Origin: Parachlorella kessleri
Lineage: Eukaryota > Chlorophyta > Trebouxiophyceae > Chlorellales > Chlorellaceae
DNA length: 42,254 nucleotides
Reading direction: 5' to 3'
Assembly: GCA_001598975.1 (NCBI GenBank)
Contig: BBXU01000697.1
Span: forward strand, 1 to 42,254
Shown: piece after piece, positions 1 through 11,352 of the stretch
Numbering within the stretch: the first letter of the stretch is position 1
Layout: each line of letters starts with the position of its first letter
The notes under the pieces: generated by a model
Told to the model about the DNA's origin: nothing
The model's input: only the letters and a program-made list of their open reading frames with translations
Databases searched by the model: none
Program-made: the position numbers and the translations under genes

Positions 1-106
<106 letters not shown>

Positions 107-178
107 GTGTTACCCAGCATAGGGTCAGCCCCATCCTTATCAGGCCGGCACCCTGGCCAAAGCTGTGCGTAGGCACAG

Positions 179-3100
179 CTCACTGCGCGTGTCTCAGTCG
201 AGAGTTGGGAGGACGCCTGGCTGCTGGCGGCGCCACTGTGGCGGCTGGGGGAGCAGCATGGAATCAAAGAGGTGGAGGTGTCACTGGCTCGAGGGCGCTG
301 GGTGAGTGGGAGTGCATGTCAACCCTCAAAACACACCCATGACCTGCTGGGGTACACGCCCCACACTGTTGGGTTATCCTATGTAGTATGAAGAGAAACC
401 TCAGCCTGTCGGGATACACGCACCCCTTCCATTTCTTCTAGGTGTGCAACAGGGAGAGAGGGCCAAGAGGCAGATGCAGCAGGCACAGCACACACGGCTG
501 GGTGGGTAGGTGTCTCACCCCGGCCTGACCCCGCGTCAGCTGACATAGCCAGCAGCACTGTTCGTTTCTTTAGCTAGTGTCAGGCCCAGAGGGTCAGATC
601 CCGACGCCCGAACCAAGTAACTAAGTTCGCACAACGTAAGCGCCTTGTGCCAACCACGGCCATCTCACCTGCCCTGGTATGTACCCCACAGAGGATCCAC
701 GGCACACCAAGCACCGGCTCCTCCCCGCTGCCCCCACCGGGTCTACTGCTGAAAGCCCAGTTCCAGGAGGGGCTGAGGGACACAGAGCCCGCCTTCAGAG
801 GCCTGGTGGAGAGCCTGGGCGGCCTACTGGGGGTGCCACTAGCCAGGGTGACAGAGGATGGGGTGGTGGCAGCACCCCTGGTGGGCTGGTTTGGAGGCAG
901 GGCTAGTGTCAGGTGCGCCGGTTGGAACACAGGTTTGCCACAACAGCTGCAGGCATGGTCTGCCGGCCGGCCAGCCGCCAGCAAGGACTGCTGCGTGTTG
1001 CGTGGTGTGTGCGCATCAGCGTGGTGAGCTGCAAAGCGGGCGCAGCGGCAAGAAGGGTGGAACGGGGTATACGCCACCACCAGCAGCACGGTAAAGGCAA
1101 ATTCATCGGTTACGCCCGTGCAGGCGCCAGGTGTATGCCGCGCTGCCCCACGAGGGTTGCTGCCGCGGCCACCTGGCGGCCTGGACCAACCTGCTGCCCT
1201 GCCGCCGGGTGGCTGGGCTTACAGCCTTATTAAATCCCGGGGCACTTGCCGCGGCGCCTTACCTCTCCCTTCGCCTGGCGCTGGGCTTGGGTGACACCTC
1301 TGGCAGCGGGAGCTGGGCCAGCGCAAACAGCAGCCATAGTGCTTCGAGGCCGCCCAGCGCCCCCTGGATGGAGCTGACTGTGTCAACTGTGCTGCCAGCC
1401 CGCATCAGCAGCAGTACCAGCGGTACCCAGGCATCAGCCGGCAGCACGCTCAGCACAGCGCAGCAGGTTGAGCGGGTGCTGCAGCGCCTGCTGTCGCGCC
1501 CCTTGCCGGCGCCCTGCGAGGCGGCTGCCAGCACGGCCCTCCAGTTGCGAGGCGTAGCGCTGGCCGCTGCAGACAGCCGGACTGTCTCCGCTATGGAGCC
1601 CAGTGACAAGGAGGGCGGCGCTGGCCAGGGCACCGTGGGCGGCTGGGACTGCGATGGTGGCTTGGGGGCAGCTGCGGCTGATGTGGGCCCAGCAGGGTGG
1701 GTGAGTTGCAGCGTGAGGGGCAGTAGAGCAGCAGCAGGGGGAGCAGCAGCAGGAACATCTCAGGAGGCGCTGCTATCTGAGGGGAAGCCAACATCTGATG
1801 ATGCGCACCAAAGCCTAGGTCGCCCATCACCTGCCCCAGCAGCAGGAGGGCGGGCAGCCCCCCCAGCCCAGCTGCAGGTGGTGCGGCACATTGTGCCCTC
1901 TGGGCTCACCGGAGGGACCCTGGTGCTCACTGCCAGGGTGCGCTGCGACCTTCACACACCCCAGAGCAGCAGCTCGTTCGACAGCACCCAGCAAAGATCC
2001 AGTGGGGAGGAGCAGCAGCAGCTGCAGACCGAGGAGCAGCAACAGCAGGAGACAGGACTGCCGGCCCCGGCTGCATCCCTTCTCCACGTCTTTCAGGTGG
2101 TGCCATGGCAGCTGCCGATCCTGCTGAGCACGCTGGGGCTCCGGCTCGATGGTCAGGTGGGTGCCTGGCTGGCCACGGGCGATTTGACGGAGGCTGCACA
2201 GGGGCTTGGTGCTTAGTCATGCCTCCTCGGCAGCAGCAGCAGCTCCCTGCTGCACCTGCTGCGTGGGGCAGGGCCCCGCCCCAGAACAAAGCTCCCACAG
2301 TTGAACTGGGGCAGCCAACACCAGCTTCCTGTGGTGCAGGTGCTGGAGCTGGACGACCCTCAGGTTGCCTGGCACCAGGTCCTCCCCTCGAGCGGCCCCT
2401 TTGTGGCCGGGGTAGTCGAGCTGCTGGTGAAGCTGCCCCCATGCGCACAACCACAGCAGCAGCAGCCGCCGCCGCAGCAGCAGCAGCGGCGGCAGCAGAG
2501 TCACTCTTTGCCTCAGTGGCAGGAGCTGCGTGTGGCTGTCGGCTTTCGCACGCGGCTGCTGTCTGTGTTCCAGCATGCCCCTGACGCCTCCAGGTGAGAA
2601 ATCCACTCTGCCATGTTGCCTGCCATGCCCGGGCCCGGCATTGGTGAAGTGATCGCTGCTGCAGTGTGTCATGCCAGGATACGCCATATGTTCTCACACT
2701 CCAGCAGTGCCCTTTAAGATGGAAATGCACGTGACAGGAAATGCACGTGACAGTGCACTTTGAAAAACTTGTGAATGGTGGCATGGAGGGGAAAGAGAGG
2801 ACAAGTAGCTGGGGACTGGCTGGCTGGTTGCTCGGTATGCTTGCCTGGATGCCTTAGCCAACAGCATGATGATGTTCTCACACGATGGTGATATCTGCCC
2901 CTGGTCGTGCCCCATGCAGGGGCGTTGACATCCCTGCCGCTACAGTAACCCTAATTCCTGGCTCTTGTGCGGGTTTATCTGCAACACAACACAGCCCTCA
3001 AGGGCCAGCCACGGGTAGCTTCCCTGCCGGTGGCCCAGCTAACCACAGCCAGCACCACCGCTGCGCTGTGCAGAGCTCCCACAGCGCAGCGCACCTTGTG

Positions 3101-3770
3101 CCGCTGCCTGTTCCCGACCTCAGCATGCCCTTCAATGTCTGCTGCTTCACAAGCACACTGCTGGCCGTCTACTTTGGCGGCATGCTTAATGCGCTGCTCA
3201 GGTAAGCAGTGGCTTCGGGAGGTACCTATCGGATCAGACTCAGGCGAGCCCCAGAGCACACCGACATTCAGCCCTGCCAGGTCACCCCTTCCTGTCCTCT
3301 GTTTGTAGTGCCTGCCACCAACGACAACATTTCCTAGTCCCTTGTACTACTTGGCGCAGGGTTGCTTGCTTCGGGCGTGGCGGCAGCTGCGCTGCTCTGC
3401 TTGGCCTTGTCTTAGGCGGTTGTACTGTGGCCTGGCGGCTTGCTGGTGCCCTTCAGTTTGCTTGCAATGCATTGCTGGACCCCCCTGCTCTGCTCAGTCA
3501 CCCACCACATCGTAAGGTCCCAACCCAGGCAAAGAAGGCAAGGGACCTGCCTCCTGCTCCTGCTGCAGGCCACCCCAACAGCCGGGGCTGGCAACCACCG
3601 ACAAGAAGCGCCGAGCCAGCCTGCGGGCCAAGCTACGGCGAGTGCTGGCTATCGGCTTGGTGGGAGGCGGGCTTGCTTTCTACCTGGATAAGGACCTCCA
3701 GCGGCACGCAGACTCCTACCTGCACTGGCTGGCTTTGGGGCGAGAAAGCCACCCTGCCGGGGAGTTGTAG
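179..3770 (+). CDS. PIGT: GPI transamidase component PIG-T / Gpi16 (5'-truncated gene, 6 exons visible)
   Basis: Lumenal subunit of the ER GPI-transamidase complex, which attaches GPI anchors to protein C-termini. Exons by phase: 179(or 173)-301, 692-912, 1124-2156, 2340(or 2301)-2593, 2920-3201, 3569-3770; all joins keep frame, about 704 residues visible. Family landmarks seen in order: the EVEVSLARGRW segment (PIG-T 'LHLSLTQGRW'), AALPHEGC...AWTNLLPC (PIG-T 'LPRE.VCTENLTPWKKLLPC'), HVFQVVPW, LRVAVGFRTRLL...APDAS, GVDIPAATV, then LVPLPVPDLSMPFNV leading into the membrane helix. A second hydrophobic stretch (LAIGLVGGGLAFYL) lies near the C-terminus. Exon 3 is unusually long, with Ser/Ala/Gln-rich filler absent from other PIG-Ts, and exon 4 carries a Gln-rich run. 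The start codon and first exon(s) lie left of the window. Identification is strong; small exon edges are inferred. Confidence 0.9.
2713..2741 (+). repeat. 29-base dispersed repeat, copy 1 (PIG-T intron)
   Basis: Perfect match to 26771-26799. In this copy the 16-base piece AAATGCACGTGACAGG is followed by a second, almost complete copy, so the CACGTG palindrome occurs twice. It lies in the intron 2594-2919 of PIG-T. Confidence 0.85.
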
Positions 3771-4234
3771 AAGCGGGGCGGGCGGCAGGCAGGCAGGCAA
3801 GGCACTCTGAGCCACAAGCCCCGGAGCTGCCTTAGCGGCAGCACTACCGTAGCAGTGAGTGCCAGCACGTGCGTCGGTGTGCTTCATGAGACTGCACCAT
3901 GAGTTCTCGACTTGAGACTGCCTCCATGTGAGTCTGGAAGAAGGGCCCGTGTGGTTGAGCTATCAAACTTAGGTATAACTCTAGGCCAGGGGGGGCATTC
4001 GAATTGTGTAAACTGCCGTAACAGCCAGGAGCTGATAATGATGCACCAAGTGAGGGACCTTACTTCTACATCCACCCCCTAGCTACCTGCCCAACCAGCG
4101 GCCTACAAGCTAAAGGGCCCTGCCCTAGCTGCTGCCCTATCCCTATGGTGATCTAGCCTACATACTAGCAGATGTTGGGGCAGCAACACAAGCCTGAATC
4201 CCTACTACCAAGTAGCCACCACAGCCCCCGCCAG
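3771..4234. other. Convergent intergenic / 3' UTR region between PIG-T and snurportin
   Basis: No coding exon is supported here. It should hold the 3' UTR of PIG-T (+) and, if the long snurportin model is right, the 3' UTR of snurportin (-). Apart from the TGTAA motif I see no repeat or hairpin of note. Confidence 0.5.
4007..4011 (+). terminator. Putative PIG-T polyadenylation signal TGTAA
   Basis: TGTAA, the usual green-algal polyadenylation motif, lies about 240 bases after the PIG-T stop. It is the first such motif downstream on this strand. Confidence 0.45.
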
Positions 4235-7200
4235 CTAGCCCATGTCCACCTCCACCCCATCACTGCCCGGGCTGCCAGCCCCCGCATTGCCGCCGTCGGT
4301 GAGCATGCTGCCGCCGCCCTCCCGCCCCTCAGATGCCACCAGCGACATGGATGCGGCGGCGCTGCCGGGACCAACAAGCAGCTGCCCTTCTGCCCCCTCA
4401 TCCTGCAGCAGGGCAGCAGCAGCCTTTCCATAGTTGACGCGTTCGCAGTACAATGCTGACAGGGCTCGGCAGCGGCCCCTCAGCTCTTTCTCACCTTGAG
4501 TACATCTCAAAGGAGGGCAGGGTTCATCACTTGAACGAGCCTTCCACAGCATAGCCACCGTCAATGCTGGGAACGACACAGCTGTTATGAGCATCAAGGC
4601 TGGCTGCAGCAGCATTTTGTCGCTGCCAACCAAACTAAACCAGGGCGCCAAGCTCTAGCCTCTAGGCACAACGGATCATTTGATCAGTTCATCACCAGGG
4701 GTAGTAAGCAGCAGCAGCGGCCATCAAGCCTGAGTACCTAGGCAGCATATCCCCCCATGACAGACCATCACAAAAGCCTCGTGCAGGCTCCTAGGTACCC
4801 ATGGCACCGCTGCCATATGTCACCTGGATACCCATGCTACCTCAGCGCTTCAAGGACCCCCTATGTGTTTGATTGGGGCAAGCTCTTCCAAAATGGTGTA
4901 CCATATAGCCAGCCACACCTGTAGGACCGACCGGCTGCCAGTGGCTGCGGCTGCCAGCAGCTGCTGTAGGGTGATGGGCGAGGTGCGTGCCTGGTGCTGG
5001 AACACAATCTTGGACAGGCTGTCAGCGCGGCCGCGACGCTGGTTGGCGGGACCCTCAAAGTGAAGGTCTGCGCCCGCCTGCACAGAGGAGTTTGGGCGCC
5101 AAAGAAGATGAGGGGTGGTCGGGTTGGGGTCCACAATTTAACGGTGTGTGGGGCGGCGGCCTCAGTGTTTGATTGCTGCCCTAGGTGCAAAGCAGCAGAC
5201 AAGGCTCACTTGCTGATTTAATACGGGGCACCGCTAGGCGTGCTTGTCGTGCTCCTTGCCCCGCGAATGCCTGACCCAGTGGTGCAGCCAAGCCGGCATG
5301 CACCGGGGCACTTACCGGCATGCCGTCCTTGAAAAAGATGCCTCCCGGGCCGATGCGGAAGCGCAGCAGCCGCCCCGCGCGCAGCCGCGGGCCCATCTGC
5401 GCTATGAACGCTGGCGGCATGCGGCCCAGCACAGCAGGCGGGTCGTCAGCAGTGGCGACCGTGCCGTCCATGCGGTACTCCAGCACGGCCACTTGCTGGG
5501 CCAGCGGCACCCCTGCGCAGGCAACAGCTTCGTGCATGCCTGCTTGGCAGGCCGAGGGGACTGCCTACAGCTTGCTGGCCACAGCAGCCTCGGCCCGGCC
5601 GCCTGAAGCTGCCAGACAGGGAGCCAGGCCTGGCCTTAAGATGTGAACACTTCTCGTGCCCACCTAGCCCTACAAGGCACGCCTCATCCACTCACATTCT
5701 GACCACAACTGCATCCAGCCCTGACGATCCAGTTCGCCCCTACCTCCCCTCTGCTCGCATTGCCTGCACCTCTACCAGTTGCACTGCTGGGGACTCCGTG
5801 AAATAGAACTGAGCGGCGCCAGCACTGTCACCAAGCGCTGCCCACCTCTCCTCCCCCATCCACCCCTAAGCCGGCATACCTGCTGCGTCGGTGTCGATCA
5901 CGTAGCGGCTGCATGCCGCATCCTTCCACAAGAGCGCCAGAGGCGTGGGGCCGGCACTGTAGTGGGCCTCCCGGTGAAGCAGGTACACCCCGTCCCTGGT
6001 AAAGGGCACGGAGTTGCCATGGGCGGCTGCCAGACCCTCGGGGGTACACCTGGACGGGACGTGTGGTGAGCTGTCATGTCTGGGCAGCGAGGCACATGAT
6101 GTGGGGAGGGTGGAAGGGGACCTGCAAGCTAGCCCAGCTGGCAAGCAACAGGACTGACTACCTGGGGCTTGATGCATGCAGCCTTACTTGCAGTACATGG
6201 GGCTTACAGCGTGTTGTATTCCCCAGATGCAGGAGCCGCGCATCCACCCTCCACATGTGTCATATGTCTTGGTCCCCCTCGCGTCTATGCTCCCCGGAAT
6301 CCACTGCCCCCGCAATGCTGCTAGCGCCTACCCTCCAGCTATCACACACTCTACCCACAAACACCTACAATGCAACTGACTCCCTCCCCGTCCCCCGGGC
6401 CTCATCTAGCCTTGCCGGGGCAGGGGCCTGAAGGCATACCAGGGGCTTCCGGCAACCCTCCAGGCGGCAACCCCACCCCACGCACCTGTACGCCGGTACG
6501 GGAGTGAAACAGCGAGCGTGGTGGGGCACGCTGCCTGGCGGCTGGCCCGCATCAGTCTCCTCCAGCTTGCTGCCGACCCAGTATAACCGGAACTCTGTGG
6601 AGCAGTCATACAGCCCGTACCCCTTCCAGCACAGCAGGTCTGCAGGGAGGGCAATAAGAGACATGACTCTGCCGACAGCGGAGGCCCAAGCAAGGGATCC
6701 TGGCCAGGCTGCTGAATACATGCTGATCCTTGACATATGCCTGGAGTGGCGGGCGAATACAAACAGTAAGCACCAAGAGGGCTGAAGCAGCATGATCAAT
6801 GTCACCAACTGCAATAACGCAGGGCGGTGCTGGAGGGAGGCTTCGCAGGTAAAATTGATCCTATGCCTCTTGGCCCCTGCTGGGTCTTCCCTCACCAATT
6901 ACATAATACGTCTGGTTAGGCTCGTGATATATGCAGTCTAGTATACAGAAGACCTGCACGCAACACACAGGGACCTTACGGCACGCCTGGCGCCTTGGGT
7001 GCAACCATGTCCAGTACAGCTCATTGAATAGGATGGCTTGAAAGCGAACAAGCTACTGGACTGCCCTCCGTCGCCTCGCTCAGTGTCAGCCTTTTCTTGC
7101 AAACACCAGTTCGTGGCCATGCGCGCTGACCCCACATGCCACCCGCTCGCCACTTCAGAAAGCAGTCGGCTTGCTAACTCACGTCTGAGCTGGCTAAGGT

Positions 7201-8056
7201 ACCAGGGCCGCCCCCCGGCAGGGCAGAGGCAAAGCGTTCATACAGCACCCCATTGCGAAGCCTTGAGGTCGTCTGACCCTTGGCGGATATGACCAGGCAT
7301 CGGCGGCCCTCCGGCCGTGGCATGACAAACCTGTGGGTCACGCACAACGGCTTCAGGTGAGGCTACACGCATGGTGATGCGCGCAAGACAGCAACATAGC
7401 CAGGGCGGAAATGAGCATCTCCTGCAATGAGACAGTAGTCAACACTGAGAAAAGCAAGCTGGCTGCAGAGCCCTTACCACTCAGCTCCCAGGTCAGGCGG
7501 CACTTCTATGAGCCACTCCGGCAGCATTAGCTGCTCGGCGTAGTACTGCCTCAGCGCCTTGCCAACTCCGGGTGCCCTCTGCTGGCCATTAGCTGCCGCA
7601 GTGGAGGGCGGTGTTGTGGGTTCCGCTTGCTGATTGGCTGCCTCCAAGGTGTCGTCCCCAGCGCTGCTTGCGTCTTGGATATCGACGTCCTGCGCTTAAG
7701 GTGCTCAAGCCTGGCTTGAGGAACTTTGACAGGCAAAGCAGTATGAGGCAGACAGTGAGCAGCAGTACCGTGCTCCGGGATTGCCAGGTTAGCTGACTTG
7801 CCTGCTCGGATTCTTCAACGGTGGACTCTGTTGCTGCCAAAGCGAGCTTTCTGGCTCGGTTGGCCGCCTCTTTACGTGCATGCTTCTGCTTGTCAAGGGC
7901 TGCCAGCCGTCTTCGTTCCTGAAAACCGGTTGGAAGCTGCTTGGGGTCTCTCCGACGGTCCATGACATGCGGGGCAACAGGTGGGTTGTGGTGATCGAGG
8001 CAGGTGGCGCGCGATACAAATCGATGGATGTAAAAGGTACCTGCAGAAGGGTCCAT
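4235..8056 (-). CDS. SNUPN: Snurportin-1 (m3G-cap snRNP nuclear import adaptor), 9 exons
   Basis: Adaptor that binds the trimethylguanosine cap of spliceosomal snRNPs and importin-beta. Exons, high to low: 8056-7802, 7689-7478, 7330-7183, 6953-6896, 6639-6486, 6049-5880, 5512-5316, 5077-4919, and probably 4402-4235; all phases agree (about 506 residues). N-terminal basic segment RRRDPKQLPTGFQERRR followed by NRARKLA fits the importin-beta-binding domain. The cap-binding domain shows YYAEQLMLPEWL, DLGAEWFVMPRPEGRRCLV, VFCILDCIYHEPNQTYYV, LLCWKGYGLYDCSTEFRLYW and HYSAGPTPLALLW, whose Trp matches the cap-stacking Trp of human snurportin. SLSKIVFQHQARTSPI near the end resembles plant homologues. 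The first intron has a GC donor (CAG|GCAAGT). The C-terminus is uncertain: exon 8 may read through to a stop at 4850 (473 residues) instead of splicing to the acidic last exon. The start could also be the ATG near 7960. Confidence 0.88.
5728..5768 (+). repeat. Dispersed repeat, copy 1 (snurportin intron)
   Basis: Partner of 40920-40960, sharing GTTCGCCCCTACCTCC, then CTCTG, and TTGCCTGC. It lies in the snurportin intron between the exons at 6049-5880 and 5512-5316. Confidence 0.7.
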
Positions 8057-8410
8057 TGCCGTATTCGCTCCTCCCCGCTGCCTTGGTATTAGGTATCTGG
8101 TGCCATTATGACTTGCGCCAAGATTCCCTTGGACACAGGCACGATGGGCAGGTACAACTCCTGAAGATCGAAATCCTCCGCAGATCTTGGTGATGAAGTA
8201 CTACAGTCATGGAAGTGCAGTGAGGCTTTAAAGGGGGCCCCGCAAGCAGGGCCGTTCCAACTTTCCAATTGAGGCGCGCTCTCATACGGACCCAGTTTGA
8301 GTTTGTGGTAGGATGCTTACCACCATAACACCATACAGCAGCCGTCCCCAAATCGCACCTCCGCTACCTCTCTCCTTTTGTTCTTGCCTCAGCCCTCGCC
8401 TGCTCACAGG
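8057..8410. promoter_or_regulatory. Shared divergent 5' region: snurportin (-) / plastid protein (+)
   Basis: A 354-base interval between two divergent start codons, so it should contain both promoters and 5' UTRs. I see no clear TATA box. A pyrimidine-rich stretch occurs around 8360-8395, just before the plastid-protein ATG. Confidence 0.4.
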
Positions 8411-10062
8411 ATGATCGCTCATCAAAGGCTCTGCCGCTGGCCTCGTGCTGCTCGTCGGGCAACCCTTACCGTGCAGGCGACGTCCCTACCAACGGTGGGT
8501 TTGCTGACCTATCGAAAAATTGCGCGATAGCAGGGTTGGTGCCAGGGTGGGCTGCACGCCTCGCTCGAGCCATCTCGATGCCAAGGGGTGGTAGACTTTG
8601 CCGAGTGCACCCAAGGGCCCTAGCAGTACCCACCGAGTAGCAATTCGGAGGCTGGAGCGAGCTTACTGCCTCTGATCAGCTGAAGGTTGATTCACCCATA
8701 CTGCAGGGCGGCCGCCGTCAAGCCTGCCAAAAGAAGCACGCTGCCTCTGTACTGCTGGCCAGCCTTGCGGCAGCAGCACAAGCCCTGGTGCTGCCAGGTG
8801 AGGCAAACCTCCGACGACGAGCCATGATCACCTCCTTCACCCCAGCTGGGACACAGAGTTCTTTTTGCTTGAAATGCGGTGCTGGTGGAGGCAGCAGCAG
8901 TGCTCCACGCCACACACAACCTACACCAGTAGTCATGTCTAATATGACAGCGTACCACCACCAGACACAGTGGCGCGTCCGGGGGTAGAAGTCGTATGGC
9001 GCTTGGCCAGCCATCAGGCAAACCATTCTCACTTCTTCTGCAGGCCCTGTGCTGGCTGACACCTCCACCAGTGCGCCGCAACCGACTGTCGATGCAGTGG
9101 CCAGTGCCCCACGGTCCCCATCATCATCGACCGATGCCACCTCTTCCGGCCGCCTGGTGGAGGAGCTCCAAGTGTCAGCAAGTCACATGGCCAGCGCCCT
9201 GCAATCCGTGGGCATCGCGGCAGAAGCTCCGCCTTTGGCGCCACCCAGCGCCAGCAGGCCCCAGCCTGCTGTTGCTGATGTGGCCGAGGCGGCACCAGCG
9301 CCCGCCAGGCCGGTGGCCGGGGGCCCTGAGAAATTCCAGGCGGCCGTGGATGCCCTTACTGGTGGCCCTGCCGGGTCAGACAGAGGCGGCAGTGCGGTAG
9401 GAGGGCAACTTATCGCCAGCAGCGTGCAGATGGAGGTGCCTCCTCGTGCCTCAGGGATGGCCCCTGAGGAGCCGCAGCCAGCCCAGGGTGGCGTGATGCA
9501 AGGTCGGCAGCAGGAGCCAGCTGGGAGCGGCCTGGCGGGGCCCCAGGAGTCCCTTGGCATGCTGGCAGCTGACATTGATGAGGTCCTGTCGGCGGCGGAC
9601 CTACCAGCGCTGGAGGCGCCTGGCCTGCCGACCTATGCAGAGCTGCTGGCGATGTATGGGCTCGGAAGCCCTGCGGAGGTGACAACAGCTGCCGGAGAAG
9701 GTGGGGCACTGCTGGCCGGCATTGACAGCCGCGCAGTGTCTGAGCAGGCAGTGGCAGCCAATAGCGTCAAGGCGGAGCGCGCGGCCGCAGGTAACACCAG
9801 CCAGGCACCTGCCAATGCTGCGGCAGGAGCCGGCAGTGCTGGGCAGCGACCAGCAGTAGGCAACCTGCCAGCCCCGCAAGAGGCAATTGCGGCTATTGCC
9901 GAGCTTGAACTGGTGGCAACAGGTGACAGCTTGGCGGCACCACAGGATGGAGGGGCAAGTGATGCCAGCGCCGGAACGCAGCTGCCAGCAACTAGTGCTA
10001 CTGTGGACGCTACGGGCATGGACACCAGCGAAGGTGTGGCCCAGCAGGCAAAGCAGCTGTGA
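8411..10062 (+). CDS. Unrecognised plastid-targeted Ala-rich protein, 3 exons
   Basis: I do not recognise this protein. Exons 8411-8494, 8707-8797 and 9044-10062 join in phase 0 and 1 to give 397 residues. Residues 1-28 are rich in Arg/Ala/Thr with few acids (RRATLTVQA around residues 16-24), like a chloroplast stroma-targeting peptide. Residues 40-57 form an Ala/Leu hydrophobic stretch (ASVLLASLAAAAQALVL) ending in PGPVLAD, like a thylakoid-transfer signal or a single membrane helix. The remainder is low in complexity, rich in Ala, Pro, Gly, Ser, Gln and Glu. A denser part in the middle of exon 3 contains ESLGMLAADIDEVL and LPTYAELLAMYGLGS and may be a short structured or binding motif. The long third exon is open to TGA and matches the codon use of neighbours. 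No catalytic motif is seen. The splice-linked transit peptide is the main support that this is real. Confidence 0.65.
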
Positions 10063-10443
10063 GAGAAGTGTTTGCTGCACTGGCCGCGAGGGGGTAGCAC
10101 CACACCCCTCCCAGCTGCGTTCACGCATCCGACTCACTTGCAGCTTCAGTATGTTGGATCATTCTATCTTAAAATGCATGGTCACCATTCCACCTTTGTT
10201 AGTGAGCCCAGGTCTCGCCTGCTGAGGCCACCTTGACTAAGCCAAGCCAAGTCAGCTGCCCTTGCTGCAGGCTCCGGCTGAAATGGCCTTGGGCCTGTGA
10301 AGTGAGAAGCCACGTTTTGTGGAGAGTGGCGTCAAGTAGTGCAATGCTTGTGGACACATTGTCATGAGTTGGCTTGGTTGATTGCTTACAGATTCTAGGT
10401 GGGTGCTTCCTATCCTCTTTTTTTGCTCTCACTGTTGGCTTAA

Positions 10444-10517
10444 CCTGGCTCTTGTTATCCCACTTATGTGGGACTCACGGCAGCACGGACAGGAGGCGGT
10501 ACGCCTTAGGATTAAGA
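10444..10517 (+). repeat. Degenerate repeat, copy A
   Basis: About 75 bases match copy B at 11279-11352 in the same orientation, at roughly three quarters identity by eye. Shared blocks include CCTGGCT, ACTTATG, TCACGGCAGCA, CAGG and GGCGGT in the same order. It may be a worn fragment of a mobile element or a local duplication. Confidence 0.55.
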
Positions 10518-11278
10518 CTCGTCTTATTGTGCTATCAAGCAGGGCAGGGTGGAGAATGTAGGTTTATTTAGCAGAGAAATGCATTCATCAGAGGCCCTGG
10601 TGCAGGAGTTTCAAAGTAGTTGCCAGCTTTGATCTGCGTTGATAGTTTCGTCGCGGTATGAGAAGAGCAGTGCAGCAAGAGCAGAGAATTGGCAGGCCTT
10701 TCCCGGCTTGGGTAGCTAGGGAGCCTGGGTGGTGCGCTTGGATTGCAAGATTTAATTGCATTTCATTGTTGGCTTACAGCTGTTTTCTCTGTTGGCATTG
10801 AGTACTATGCTTTGTTGGCATAACTGCTGTTTACTACCCAAGAGAACTGGGAAGGAATTTGTTGCCTTTACTATGCTCTAATAGGTTCCCTTGTAGCACG
10901 CTACTAAACTCTCGGCAGCCTTTTGCAAGTCTTCCTGGCATGAGAAAGTTGGTTGTTAGTGATAGGTGGCCGCGTAGTCCAAGAGATGGGTGAAATGGCT
11001 TAGTTGCATGGAGTGTGGAACCCATTTTGGTGGCCCTCTGCAGCAAGGTTTCCCACAATGCACGCTCCCCCGGGTATTAGATACCCCTTACAGTGGTTCG
11101 TTGATGCATTCAAACTTGTTGGTACGGTGTGTTCCAGAACAGCTGGGACAGGGACACTTGGAAAAGCTTGGTAGGATAGACCTTTGTTTGTGCTTTTTGT
11201 TGGTGTCCCCGTCCGGACGGGGTGGTGCATGCCATTAGGAATTGGTACTTGGATCTTGTGGTTTGTGGGCATAGTAGA

Positions 11279-11352
11279 TCCTGGCTTTTTGTTGGCCCTA
11301 CTTATGGGATTCACGGCAGCATGGTCAGGTGGCGGTGCGCTGTTAGACTAGA
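11279..11352 (+). repeat. Degenerate repeat, copy B
   Basis: Partner of the copy at 10444-10517, about 835 bases downstream, same orientation and block order. No terminal repeats or coding frame link the two. Confidence 0.55.

Noticed and set aside
2105..2584. Long + frame with poly-Ala run overlapping PIG-T
   Set aside because: Frame shadow of the CAG/GCA-rich PIG-T exons; no start context or family match, and it ignores the intron at 2157.
9601..10137. Long antisense frames under the plastid protein exon
   Set aside because: They mirror a GC-rich, Ala-rich exon on the other strand and show no motif or splice structure.
11000..11314. Minus-strand frame of 104 codons in the gene-poor region
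   Set aside because: No recognisable motif, no neighbouring exon in phase, and it overlaps a degenerate repeat copy.
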